A stretch of DNA of 64,000 nt from Whitmania pigra (lineage: Eukaryota; Annelida; Clitellata; Hirudinida; Haemopidae), in assembly GCA_021613335.1 (NCBI GenBank), contig JAJTWR010000021.1, forward strand, positions 3,171,001 to 3,235,000, given 5' to 3'. The notes beneath the pieces were generated by a model. It searched no databases. It was not told the DNA's origin and was given only the letters and a program-made list of their open reading frames with translations. The translations under genes were made by a program, and so were the position numbers. Below are positions 13,539-26,100 of this stretch, piece after piece (within the stretch, counting starts at the first letter, position 1; each line of letters opens with the position of its first letter).

Positions 13539-15470
13539 TTACTTGGAGCTGGTAGAAAAAAGGGCCAGAAGACCACTGGCAACAACCATGGTGAGGCTGT
13601 AGTTCCTGAAGAAATAAAAATATGTCAAATGAGAAAAAAAAATGAATATTAGGATCTGAGAAGAAATAAGCAAGTGGTCTTAAAGAGCATCTTTTCTGTC
13701 AATTACTCTACTTATGAAAGAACTGCCTCAATTTTTCTTAAAATACAGTCACTACATTCATTTGTTAAAACTGGAAACTTAGAGCAGTTTGAAAAACCTC
13801 ACAAGATGCTCTACATATCACTAAACAGCATGCTTTCAAAATCCATTTCGAACACCGAGCACTTGCAATAAACAATGTAAAAAATCGAGAAGCTCACAAG
13901 ACTGGAGAGAATGAACGAAGGATGTAGAACGAGCAGACGACAACAAGGAGCAGGAAGACAGCATTGTTGTAGAAGATGGAGAACGTGGTGGCTTCGTAGT
14001 CGGCCACTTCATTCTTCTTCCAGAGGACCCTGTAAAACAATATAACATAATGTTAATGTACCAATAAATAATAAATTATTTTTTAATAATTATTATTATT
14101 AGATCAAAACAATAGCAGTTTTTTATAGGTATTCATTCAAAATCACAAACAATTTGAGCATGTTGTTAGCTTTCATTAAATGAGATAAACCATTAAAAAA
14201 ATCAATTTCCTATTGAAATGTCGCCTAGTTAAAATATATGTATATGTATGTTGATGTTCTTTTGAAATGTCACTGAGTGCAGAAACAACAACAAAACATT
14301 TACAAACACATCCAACCTCTCTTCCTTCTCCTGCTTCGACATCTTTTTGTCATCAGCAACCTTCCTCATCACCTCCCTGCTGACGGCTTCCCCTCTCTTA
14401 AGAATCACCCTGGTAAAAATAAATAACAACAATATTAATATACATAAACAACTCAACAAGAAATCTCTCAACTGTGCAGGCTGAATTAACAACCAATTAT
14501 GCCAATAAATTATGCATTCTACAATAACATAAAGGCACAATAAATAATGAAATTGAATTTCACCACTCAATTTAGCATTTAATGTGATTACACAATGTCA
14601 AGAGCTTGCAATCTCTGACATGACGAAAATATGGGCACTCGGAATCATGCGACACATCCACACAAAACAATTCATTACAACAACTTACCACAATGACACC
14701 AACTCATTCTTAAACCAAAAAAGTAATATTCTCACAACCAGCATCTCCACAATTAATCAAATATTACCATTACAGATACCATGAAGCTATAGACAATTAA
14801 TAAACTATTACCATTAACTTATGTCATGTTCCTTCATTAATAAATAAAATAATCCATAATTAATTATGCAGGAACATCACAGACAAATGAAAATACTTTA
14901 TCAACCCACTTGTGCTTCAGGACAAACTTGACATTCTTATAGGCCATAGCCACAAGATAGGTGCTGATCAGAGTGAAGACAGCAAAGAAAGCAGCAGATG
15001 AGCAGAGGTCCATCTGGTGGATCCTCCAGAAGAGCCCTGCAAATTTTAATTAAATCCTCGTACATAACTAAAATCTTTTTCAAATTAAATTATATCCAAA
15101 ACCTTTTCAAAAGCATTTCCGATTAAGTTAATAAGAATTAAAACTATGAACTATGCAATACAGTCACAGCCCATTTAAGTTAAATGAGTTTAAGAAAACA
15201 CGTAGTTACTGAAAATCATATTCGGTTCAAATGTGCTTTCAAAACTAATCAGTCTACACTTATAACAAAAATATTTACAAGCCAAAATATCGCATCAGAA
15301 AAAAATCATCCAGTCCACGTAAGCACTTCCAAGTACTAACAGATAGGAATGGCAGAAACTATGAAAGCATTTCCGCAAAAAAGAGCAGAAGATTTCGTGC
15401 CGACATTTCGGCTAAAATCTTGAAGTAACAATTCTTCTACTTTTGTCAGTTTCTTAGTCTTGGAAGCCAT
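13539..15470 (-). CDS. SSR3: Translocon-associated protein subunit gamma (TRAP-gamma, SSR3)
   Basis: Five exons: 15470-15341, 15036-14910, 14409-14317, 14029-13898 and 13605-13539 (stop TAA). Together they give 549 bases, 182 aa; the human protein is 185 aa. Landmarks match SSR3 throughout: LLLQDFSRN near the start, [17 protein letters not shown], the [11 protein letters not shown] loop, [31 protein letters not shown] and a C-terminal FSTSSK. Four hydrophobic segments agree with the known four-pass ER membrane protein that sits with the Sec61 translocon. The start ATG opens MASKTKK, matching the short hydrophilic cytosolic N-terminus of the family. A longer in-frame upstream extension exists but does not resemble the family. 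All introns are GT-AG. No damage is seen, so the gene is expected to be functional. Confidence 0.96.
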
Positions 15471-16528
15471 CTTCGTTGCACTCTGGCAGTCAGCAGATCG
15501 GGAACAGAATATCGCTCTGGGATTTGTCGTGTCAGCAAAAAACATCTATCGTGAATTAGGCTGGTCAGGTGAACCAAATAAATTTATATTTTTTAAATTA
15601 TTTTTGTTTTATTTTTTTATTTTTAAACATATTATATTAAGCCATGGATTTTAAATTTATATTCAACTGGACTCTGAAATGACTTGAGGTTTGAAGCATG
15701 ATTTTGATTAATTTGTTGTAATAAAATTTAATTATTTATAAAACTGTTTTTAAATAGTAAAGTTGCATTGTTTGAAAACAATTAAGTTGATAGCATCGTT
15801 CAAGGGGAGGTTTATGAAAATAGCAATTCTGTGACCAACCATGGTGTTCACCTCATAATTTTTACTTGTATTCCCCCGGCAGACACTTATATAATGGTAA
15901 AAGCCTATAGACTATAGTCTCTAACCTAGCTGAAGTTAGCAGACACTCAAATTTCGTTTTTAATGCGAAGTTTCAAATTATAATATTTGGAAACAACGTT
16001 TCAAATGCTTTTCAAAAATGGTTGTATATCAATTGTAGGAAATTTTTCAATTCTTTGAACTTATTAGGAATACGTGGAATTCGTTTAAAAGTCTTCTTAC
16101 TCACTAACCACGACATGTCGACTGATGAAATGTGCATCAAAATGTTCATTACGATTTCTACTTTCATAATATGTAATGCCTTGTTAGTCTTTAAAGTTGT
16201 GGAACGACATCGCAGTTTGGTTGTTGAGATGATGCACGTTTGATGCAATATGTGCGCGCGGTCGGTATAATTTCTAAGTGCACCAAAGAAATTATAACGC
16301 TCAGTTAGCATATGGAATCAGGGTTTTTCAGGCATTATTGTTCGGGGAGGTATCTCATGAGTTCGGGGGCCAGTTTTTTGTGCCAAATACAAGTTTAAAA
16401 TCAAATCACGCACAACCTCAGTTCAATAATTATATTTTATGTAAAAACATATTAAATTAAATTAATAATATTAGATTAAAATCATTTATACAAACTAAAA
16501 TTTAAAGCAAGTTTAATAACTGAAATGT

Positions 16529-17215
16529 TTAAAGAAATTTTAAACGCCGAAGTTTTTTGAGAGCATATAAATCTACTACTATATCAAGAAAATCTTCCGT
16601 TGGAACTTCGGGACCTTCAATGCTTATGGTCATACAATGAGTTAAAGTTTCTGGTAGCATTCTATTTCTTGCTTTGCTTAGAATCCTGTTCATTGTACTG
16701 AATGATTTTTCTACTGAAGCAGTTGTTACTGGAATTGCAAGAAAAATTTCACAAAGCCTTTGTAGTTCACAGAATCCCAAATCAGCTTCCAATATTTTGT
16801 TCAATGGGTTTTCATCTGTTTTGTACTTTTTGCATTCAACCATAGATTTTATGAAAAAATTAAAAGTTTTTAAATCCGCGAGTACAACTTCTGCATTTAG
16901 AATGGGAAAGTTGTTACAAAAAGTTATGATGTCTTTGTCTTGAATACCTGACATTGATTCAAAAGCCTCAAATTGACTTGCAAATAACATAATCTCAATC
17001 GATTTGTCATTAAATCTGTCTTCAATTTCTTTGATGACAGTTTCACAATACCTCTTCATTCCTGTTAACATGCTTTTAGCACTTTCATCTTCAACCAGGT
17101 GTGTTTCTAATTTTATCTCATCAACTTTGCATTTAATCTTTTCTTGTAAATGACTCTCGGTATCTTCGCACTGCTTCACAATATCATTAAAAAACAATTT
17201 TGTTGAAGTAATCAA
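16529..17215 (-). pseudogene. hAT transposase C-terminal fragment
   Basis: An open frame of 228 codons ends in the hAT dimerisation region: LCEIFLAIPVTTASVEKSFS, then TMNRILSKARNRM and a leucine-rich tail. This is the pattern of ZMYM/SCAND3-like domesticated and mobile hAT transposases, in which ASVEKSFS-type motifs precede the final helices. The frame starts abruptly and the expected N-terminal BED finger and catalytic core are not seen intact; similar DNA continues upstream to about 17.6 kb with stops. It is most likely a 5'-damaged transposon copy. Its long uninterrupted frame suggests fairly recent loss. Confidence 0.85.
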
Positions 17216-18217
17216 TGGGATTATCGATAGTCAAACTTAAATCTTTTTTTTTTGTAAAGCATTGCTGAAAAAAGAGATTGCACTGAGAATTTCATTAATA
17301 ACTTGGCAGGTGATTATAAAACTTTCATTTCTAATCTCAAGCAAAATTCCACCAGCTAAGGAGGCAAATTTTCTCCTTCTTTGTAAATATGCTCACATGC
17401 TATCAACATTGATTTTAAGCTTCTGAAGACAGCATTCACAATCCTGTGGTGGGGCAACCATCTCACTTCAATACTTTCTGGGATCCTGAGAACTGGATCA
17501 TTTAATATTATTGTACAGAATAACAACTTGTACAACTTTTTTTGTCTTAGATTTATGGGGTTTTACATACACTTCTAGTCAGAATTTATAAAAAAATTTA
17601 TCTTTGTTTTCGGGGGGCGTTGGCTGAGCTCCGGGTGGGGGGGCGAAGCCCTCCCCCCGAAGGTATGCCTGAAAGAAACTCTATGGAATCGATGTGAAAA
17701 GGGGAGTCGGGAGTCTCATCGATAACCATTTAAAACGTGCGGTGCGTTACTAAAGTCGGATAGGTATTCACAGTTTTGGATAAAAGTAAAGCTGTTCATT
17801 TTAGCCTTTCCGTCATCTTATCTTGTGGAAACTGGATTTAATACAGTGAGTCATATTTTGACAAAAAAAGAAACAGACTTGATATTGTACAAAGAGGAGA
17901 CCTAAAACTACTTTTAACTGGACATTATGAAATTAGCTAAAATTCATCAGCCACAAGATTCTCATTAATAAAACACCTTAAAAATAAATACTGTTTACAT
18001 ATTTCTGTTTATTTATTTATAGATCTTATAATTAAGTAAAATACCTTTTAACAAAGTTATTATGTAGATTTTTGCCTATTTATATATAAGTGGGAGGTTT
18101 TACAGTTTGGCAATAGTTTGGGCACTAGCATGAAAAAGGGAAACACTGATATAAATGGTTAAGCAGATACTTAAACAGACAACACAGTTGCATTGGGTTG
18201 TCTTTGAGAATGTTCTT

Positions 18218-18257
18218 TGTTTGTTTGTTTATTTGATTATAGTCCTTTGCATAACAG
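18218..18257 (-). mobile_element. Very short retroposon copy B (truncated)
   Basis: Minus-strand copy of the 50-bp family: CTGTTATGCAAAGGACTATA then ATCAAATAAACAAACAAA. It lacks the first part of the core and is followed directly by the insertion-site copy of the next element. Confidence 0.65.
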
Positions 18258-18269
18258 TCCTTTGTTCTT

Positions 18270-18326
18270 GTTTGTTTGTTTGTTTATTTGATTATAGTCC
18301 TTTGCATAACAGAGATGATTTGGACT
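18270..18326 (-). mobile_element. Very short retroposon copy C with 12-bp target duplication
   Basis: A complete minus-strand copy, 57 bases: core AGTCCAAATCATCTCTGTTA, TGCAAAGGACTATAATCAAA, tail TAAACAAACAAACAAAC. TCCTTTGTTCTT lies on both sides (18258-18269 and 18327-18338), an exact 12-base target-site duplication. Confidence 0.82.
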
Positions 18327-18358
18327 TCCTTTGTTCTTAGTTCAGCGCGTCTAATATA

Positions 18359-19640
18359 TTAGGGGTACCGGAAAGTTCTGTCCTGTTTTATGTTAAGCAA
18401 TAATAATCGAAAGAAATATTACTGGAGATTTTTTATTGTTCAACAAACTAGTCACCATCACTAGATATAACCTTTGTCCATTTACTTTGGAGCTTTTTAG
18501 TCCAAATCATCTCAGTTATGCAACGGACTATAATCAAATAAATAAATAAATTTGGAGCTTTTTAATCCCCCTTTCAAAAAAATTAACATTTTTGGAAGAA
18601 ATAAAAAAAAATCAAACTCCTCTTCAACCTCACGAACATTTATAAATCTTTTTCTACTTATGAAATACTCTAAAGAACGGAATAAGTGAAAATCTGATGT
18701 AGCAAGGTCTGGCAAGTATGGAGGTTATATTGAGTATGGAGGGTGAAGAGCTTCCCAGCCTAAGGACTTTATTTTTCTTGAGTTTGTTTGGCAGAATGGG
18801 GTCAAGTGTTATCGTGTTTCAAACTGATTCCTTTTCTGTTCACTAGAGCAGGACATATTCTACGCAGTAATGCATTCAGATTTTGAAGTTGTTGATAGTA
18901 AAGGTCTGCAGTCACAGTTTTTCCTTGCTCCAAGAACTCAAAGTGAACCACACCTTTTTGATTCAACCAAACACACAGCATTACCTTCTTTTGGTGCAGG
19001 TTTCGGTGTTGGCATAGGAATTTCTTTTTTTTATAAATCAATTTTTGTCTTTTTTTTTTATTATTGTTGGAGATTATTGTATTATTTTCATCTGCAGTGA
19101 CAATCCGATCAAGGAAAGGCGTTTTTCATTCTTTAAAAGGAGACTTATTGCAGATCGTTACCCTCATTGTTTTGTTGTCTGGAAAGAGTTCATTACGAAC
19201 TCACCTACCCTCTCTATATACATTGAAAATCCTTTTCAAATGCTCCAGGACAGTAGACCAAGGTGCATCAAGTCTTTGAGATAATATTCTAATTGTTTGT
19301 CGAGAAATTCTACCTAAGCTTTCAAACGTTCATCATCCAAAGGGCTAGGTCTCCCCGGTCGAAGCTCAACAGTGAGGTCGAAATTGTCATTTTCAAATTT
19401 AAAAACCATCTATAGCAGTATCTAACACTCATTCCTTCTGGATAGACAGTGGTTATGTTTTTCACTGCAGTTGTTGGATTGCTACCTTTGTGGAATTCAT
19501 GCAATGACGCACTTTGAAACGTTTGTCTTCCATGGGATATAAATGTGTTCAAACTATCAACAGCAGTAGATTTAACCAAATCTGAAGTTAAACTTAGTGT
19601 ATAATTTGATATTTTAGACAAAATCAAAACATTTCAATTA
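18359..19640 (-). pseudogene. Mariner transposase remnant, frameshifted
   Basis: Minus-strand fragments in the right order match mariner transposase: LHEFHKGSNPTTAVKNI (N-terminal helix-turn-helix, about 19500), RISRQTIRILSQRLDAPWST near 19290-19240 (second helix-turn-helix), LCVWLNQKGVVHFEFLEQGK and ALVNRKGISLKHDNT (catalytic domain, 19040-18802), and PDLATSDFHLFRSLEYFISR (C-terminal region, 18710). The catalytic Asp of HDN is visible, but the frames are broken by several shifts and a 51-bp retroposon insertion at 18500. A possible end sequence with GGGGTACCGGAAAGTTCTG after a TA lies near 18360. The element is dead. Confidence 0.9.
18500..18550 (+). mobile_element. Very short retroposon copy D, nested in mariner
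   Basis: A 51-base insert with core GTCCAAATCATCTCAGTTAT, GCAACGGACTATAATC and tail AAATAAATAAATAAA. It is bounded by TTTGGAGCTTTTTA at 18486-18499 and 18551-18564, an exact 14-base target-site duplication. Because it interrupts the mariner copy, it is younger than that element. Confidence 0.88.
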
Positions 19641-20134
19641 AACTTGTCAAAAATTTTAGTTTTCGCAAGAATCTACAGTAAGAGCAATTGCCCATAAGTG
19701 CAATAATCTATGTGCGAAACTGCCATGTGAGCTATCGCCATTTGATAGCAGCTTCTCATTTGATTCAGCAATTTCAAAATTATATGAAAAACATGTGAAA
19801 TGAATTTGAATGCAAGTTTCAACAAATTGAGGTTAAAGCAACTCAGTTGGGTAGAAAATGTGATATTACTGATTGTAAGCCAAGGCAAAAAAAGATGTTG
19901 CAATTAATTTAGGTGTTATACCGTTATGAAATTGTTTTTTGCCATCTTTTGAGTGTTCAGTTTTTTTATTAAATAATTAAAAAACGTATAATCATACAAA
20001 CTTAATTTAATTTTGTAGGTGGGGCCTGTTTTATAAGTGCTCACTTCCCTTGCCACTTACTGTCAATCCTGATAGGTTCAGATATGCTGGGCAAATTGGA
20101 CTTCAGTGATATCATCACACAAAAATTGAGAAAA

Positions 20135-20240
20135 ACGTCTGTAACGTAATGGCTAAAATAGGGTGGCATGTTTGAAACCCAAACTGCACTGCCACAAGCA
20201 TCCTTGGGCAGGAGCACCATATAAATAAATTACAAACAAC
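20135..20240 (+). mobile_element. SINE-like element, degraded copy
   Basis: GTAATGGCTAAAATAGGGTG then CATGTTTGAAACCCAAACTG, CACTGCCAC and an ATATAAATAAATTACAA tail follow the same order as the copies at 4575 and 43165, with a deletion in the 3' half. Confidence 0.62.
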
Positions 20241-20657
20241 AATATAACTCCATCAGTCCTCTGACTTTAACCATATTTGTTTGCTAGTTGTGCAATCTTC
20301 TTAATGCAAACAAAATTTCTGGATTTCACTAAATTTTGTAAGCACATCTTGTGTTCATTTATGCATCAGAAGAATAGTATCAAATAGTTCGGTATTTCCA
20401 AAAAGGTGATTAGTCCATGGTAAACACAATAAGAATGAGAGTTGGAAAGGGGAACTATTTTCAAAGCGAGCTTAAAGCCTCCCACTGACTCAATCTAGCC
20501 CTGGGATCTACTCCTGCCAAAGCATCTCGTCATCCACCCAAACCTGATTAAACCTTAAGATCAAAATTTGCATGTAATAAATGCACACCTCAGATGAAAA
20601 CAAACTCTTGGCAAAAGTTTCGTTACAATTCCAAATGTGATTATACCACGTGTCCAA

Positions 20658-22143
20658 TCAATAACGTTCCCTGGGTTTGTCGAGTCTTGAGAATCTCCTG
20701 TAGCCTCCGTAGCTAGGCGAGGTACGCCTCCTGTTTATCTTCTTGAAGAGAAAACGGACCTGTTTCACAATCTGGTTGTACCTGGAGACAAGCATCCTCT
20801 CATCAGATTAAAATCAAATAATGATCTTTTTATTGATAATTTAATATTCCTTGGCTTTAATTAAATTGCTACTACAATTTTTACAATGGGGCAGCCTTAG
20901 ATGATATATTCCCCCCACCACTACAATTTCTTTAAATAGTTTAATTCCAGAAGGCAGATTAATGTGGCACTTTGATAAACTATGAAACCATACTTAATAA
21001 GCCAAACCAACCTGGATGGGTAGTTTTCCCTCAAGAAATCTCCCTGCATTGCCAACCTTCTTACAAGCCTCTGGTATTCATTCCCCTTGAAACCCTTCAG
21101 CCATATCGGGGCAACTATCAGCTCCCACGGGTGGACGGTACCATCACCCAAGATATCTGAAAAGATGTTTAAAATGATTCAATTACAACCCCAGATTGAT
21201 TTCAAGTGATTTCAGAAGAAAGCAAACTAGGCTTGTACCTGAAAAAAAAGCTTGTAGCTTTGTCTTTGATAATTTAGGACCCGTAAAAAATAATACTATC
21301 CAAACCAGCTTCATTAAGCAAGCAAAATAATAAATATAAACCTCTGCTCTTCAAAATTTAAAACACAATGTTACATCTAACTTATGATTATCTCACCTAT
21401 GTAATCATTTTGACCCGACAGGGCCTTCTTTGGCTGCCATGGGTCTCTTTTGATGGGGTCCAAAATAGGCATAGGAAGAGGCTTGTCCTCCCACTCTCCC
21501 TCAGGTCTCGGCAAAACTCCTAAGGTTCAAGTATTAAAGAAAGTCGGTCATTCCTAAACTTTCTAGATGAAAATTAAAAAAAGAGAATAGAATATGATAA
21601 TACAGAGAATATGCATTGAAACATGTTCATCTGTAGTCATCTTCTGATCTTGTCATTGAAAAAAAGTTATGCCATAAACAGCTATGCAAAAAGAAATCAT
21701 CATCATAAGTAGACATCTAATTAACCATGCAAAATGCTAAACCACATATAATAGCATAATCTGAATTGTGTATACTTAATTTTATAAATTTGAGTGCAAG
21801 CTCAATATATTATACTTTAAACACCACCATATAATGCAACTCAACAAAGCTCGACATAAACCGTACCTGACTTAAACATTCTAACTTCGTAGAACTTTCT
21901 TATTCCTCTATCATTCCTGTACGGAGAAGGAGTGTAAGCGTCGAAGTTCGGGTATGGGTCATATTTTTCGGTGGGTGACACATGAGAATCCTTGTCCCCG
22001 TGTTTATTATCGAGTTTCAATTGGTCTTCGCTGAACCAGGACGATTTGTAAGACTTCTGTGCCACGGAATTCGAGGCAGGTCGCAAAATGCTGAACGAGC
22101 TCGCGAGGGGAGCTCGGACTAAATTCTGCAGAGTTCGCAGCAT
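20658..22143 (-). CDS. MRPL51: Mitochondrial large-subunit ribosomal protein mL51
   Basis: Four exons: 22143-21867, 21519-21397, 21156-21012 and 20781-20658 (stop TGA). The total is 669 bases, 222 aa, with GT-AG introns in matching phase. The L51 core is clear: ILGDGTVHPWELIVAPIWL, then GFKGNEYQRLVRRLAMQG and VKQVRFLFKKINRR. Compared with the 128-aa human protein it has a longer N-terminal half containing KYDPYPNFDAYTPSPYRND, similar in style to the longer invertebrate forms, and an extra C-terminal tail with SYGGYRRFSRLDKPRERY. The first residues (MLRTLQNLVRAPLASSFSIL) are basic and lack acids, as expected for mitochondrial import. An in-frame ATG farther upstream exists but would bury this presequence. 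The protein works in the 39S subunit of the mitochondrial ribosome. Confidence 0.92.
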
Positions 22144-23118
22144 TCCGATGTTTTCCTCTAAAGAGACAGCAGCTACCAATTGAAGTTCTTTTCGCAACCA
22201 GATTTCCAGCAACAACGAACCCGCCGACCTCCGTCGAATTACTGTATTTCGCTCAACAACAAGGTTTAATCACAAATTAAATTGTCTGTTGACAGTTGAA
22301 GAATTATTTATTTAAATTGACTTAATTTTAATATCAGAACTGCATATTTTTATAAACTTATCCTATCGCTTTTTTTTTTTAGACAGGTTTCATCAATTTC
22401 GTAAAAAAATCATGGAGTTACTTTTATTGAACGTCATAAAAAAAACTTTCTTCAGAACTGGAACGAACGGACTTTGAGAATTTATGCAATATAACAAAAG
22501 TGGTAACAGATCACTCCACCAGAGCTACATTCCTATATGCGAATTCTCATTGAAACAGCTGATGACCCCTCAAACGGCCAGACAAATATGGTTATAGAAT
22601 TTAGACATGTCAGGATCTTATCCCACTTTTTGTACTATCTAGGTAACTTACTAGGGTAATTTTAATTGGACTTCACAAAAAACTTTTAATTGCAGCAACA
22701 AAGTAACCAGAATTTAATTAACTTTATCAAACTTAAGTTCAGAACAGCCTTTTAAACGTCATTAAAATAAGAATTACCATGGTGAATAGCACATAAAAAA
22801 GTCCCACCTTTTATTTTTAACAGTAACGACGCTAACATTTTAATATAATTAACAATCGAGGTGTCACTAAAGTGCCCGAAGTATCATTTGAAACAGGATG
22901 AAAGCGACTAAGCAACACGCCCGGACGTCATTCGTACGTGTACCACGCATCGTGAGCAATTAAAACTGAATAAGGAATTACAGGTAAATTTGTTAGTTTT
23001 GAAGATAACATTTATCACAGAGTTCATGAACCAGTATATACAAATTAATTGAATCAATTAATGAATAAAAGACGTAGAAAGCAAGAGTTTCAAATGGACA
23101 AAGGATGGAAACTGAGGT
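22144..23118. other. Intergenic, nothing recognised
   Basis: AT-rich DNA between the divergent 5' end of MRPL51 and the 3' end of CASP. No open frame, RNA gene or repeat is recognised. Confidence 0.6.
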
Positions 23119-26100
23119 TTAAGGACCCTGTTCGGGGTGATGTTCAGCCATGTGATCTGCAAATCTGATAGGACAATGAAAATGAGAGGCAAATGTGCAA
23201 CCGTTAAAATTATTATTAGTTATTTGATAATTATGACAAATTTGTAAATTAACATTGTAACTGGGGTAAATGTAACGATAACAATATAATTATAATAATT
23301 GTTGTAATAACACTTTGATTACTTTACAATCATTACAAAGAGACTCACTTCTTGTGCCAATCCTCAGCCACAGTGTCCCTCTGACAAGAGGCCGTGTAAG
23401 CCAACTTGTACAACACCTTGACAACAACAACAGTATTGTAACAGTAACATACAACTTATTATTTAAACAATGGCAACAGCAATAATAATAACAAAAACAT
23501 AAAATGATAAATACAAATATAAATGATGACAATAATAACATTAATAATAATAATAATGAAAATAATAATAGCAATAACAAATATTATAATCAGTGAATGA
23601 GTGAATTAATTAATTATAAATGATTAACTTCACAATTCAACTAGCAACATTATTGATAATCATAATAAAAACATCTAACATGGATGCAATCATATCATCA
23701 TGGCCATCACTATAATCATCATCATCATCATCAGCATCATCGTCATAACTCACCAGGAAGATGAAGATGTGGAGGAAGAGGGTGTAAAAGAAGAACACCA
23801 TCCTTGCTTTCTTGTTGGTCATGATGAAACGTCCCTGAGTGATGATGATGATGACGATGATGAAGGTGATAATGATGGGGATGACGATAATAAATGCAAT
23901 GATAACTATCTTGATCTGAGTCGAGACCACGATGATGGTGATAATAATAATGACAAGGACAACCATGATGATGATGATGATGATGGTGATAAAGATAACA
24001 TAAATAAGTCTTAAGTAACAATAATGATGATCTTAGTCAAGACTTTTAGTTGTAATCATCATCATCGTCATCAACATACCATTCCCAAGGTGATCTTGTC
24101 GTAAGGCTTAAGATCCATGTATCTCTTGTGCCTCTCCTTCTGATTGAAAGAGTTGAATGGGTCGAGTCGTTGATCGTACTGCGACGAATACCTCGAGTCC
24201 ATGTCATCAGCAGCCATGCTGGACTGATGGGTGTCGTATCAAGTGAGTGAGTGATCATTCGAATTGCAACCAACCAACAATAAAGTCAATCACCACATTA
24301 ATCAATCAGTCGGTCAATCAATCCATCTAACAGACTTTTAAATTTCTTTACAAACAAGTCAATTGTAATTGCTTTAATGAATAACCATCGCTATCACCAA
24401 CATGATCATGATCGTCATCGCCATCACCACCGTCATCATCATCATCACCACCACCGTCATCATCATCACCACCACCACCATCATCATCATTAACATCAAG
24501 AAATTCAACCTTTCCCTTGGAATAACCCTGGAGAAACTTGATCTTTTCATAGAGCTTCAGGTTGTCAGACCTGAGTTTGTCCATCTCGTTTTGAAGAAGT
24601 TGAATCTGCTGTTGCTGGGCGATGTTCACCTTCAGGGTAAGAGGAGACAAAATCAATCAAACAGAAATTGGAAATGGACAGTTGAACACATCGCAAAATG
24701 CTCACACTCTCCAGTTCTTGTGCTCTCAAGCGGAACCTCTCCCTCTGATTCTGAATGATGGGGAGGAGGCCGTCCGTGGCCGACTTCACGGTTTCTGGGT
24801 GGAGAAAACCGGCTGCCATGGAAAATTGCTATTAATCTTAATAATTATTGATAATTATAATCACATAATAACCATCCACAGTGATAATAATGTGGCAAAC
24901 AATAATTGAACAATAAGACATCAATTTAGAGCATGTCAAGACTCACATGTTCTGCTGGTTTCGCTGACAAGGCTGGCCATAATCTCTGCACTCTGATTGG
25001 TTGGAGTGACGCACTCCCCCTTTGAATGAAAATCATCGGGCAATTTGTATTTGTATTCACCAGGAGAAGGATTTATTAACGACAATTATTAACAATTCTG
25101 TTCGTTAATGCGATGTGATGATAGGCGGGTGTAATTATTTGATCTTACAAGCTCCTTATCTGATGCAGGAACTTAACACTATTCTGCCAACCTGCCACAT
25201 TGACTTTCAACCACATTCAATCGAATTCAAAGCTATACCAACAAACAATCGATGAAAATAACAATCCAATGTGCTGTCAAAACAAACAAGACAATCGATG
25301 CAACATTTCCACTTTCCAAAATGATCGTTTTTCAATCAAAATCAACGTGCAACCGACTCAACTTCGACCAACAATCTCCGATCCCTCACCTCCGCATCTC
25401 CCCTGAACATGACAGAGAGGGCGTTGACACTCCTCAGGTCCTCTTCCAACTGGACTATGAGTAGTTTCTGCTCTTGGAGGGTTGACATTGCTTCGTTGTT
25501 TTGCTCTTGCAGGTTTTGGAGTCTGCCTGGAAAGAAGATTGATTGATTCTCTGGCCTGGTCAATTGATAGGTTGATCAAGCGATCCATTGCAAAACAGGG
25601 TCAATTGATGAAAGACTCAATCAAATTCATTAATCCCTATTAATAATATTGATTTAAAATAAGTTTATATGTTAAACAATAATCAGGAATATTTGGCAAT
25701 GTCCCTGACTTAAATTATATATTTATGTTATATTTATATTATTAGTGTTATATATATATTTATATAATTATATTTATTATATATTTTTATTATATTATAA
25801 TGTTCATTCGACTGAAATAAATTCAATTATTAATTTATTCGATGTTAAAGTCGAGCAACCTTTGAGGTCGGAGTTGGAGCACTTCAGGGTCGTGTTTTCT
25901 GACTGGAGCAACCTGTTCTTCTCCAGGAGCAGAGTCTCGAGACTCTTCGACTCGGACGAGGGATCCGATTGGTTGTCGTTGGAGGGGGACAGACAGGAGA
26001 ACTCCAGAGATTTGAGAACACTTGATCAGGAATAAAGGGGAAGGTGAAGGATATTTCTTAACATCATCATCATCATCATCATAATTGCCTTGAATGCTTT

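Larger units (their letters stand above)
15471..20657. other. Transposon-rich interval between SSR3 and MRPL51
   Basis: No host gene is recognised. The stretch holds a decayed hAT transposase, a broken mariner, a SINE-like copy and several copies of a 50-bp retroposon, listed separately. The GC-rich patch near 17610-17665 resembles the G-rich ends of hAT elements. Confidence 0.6.
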
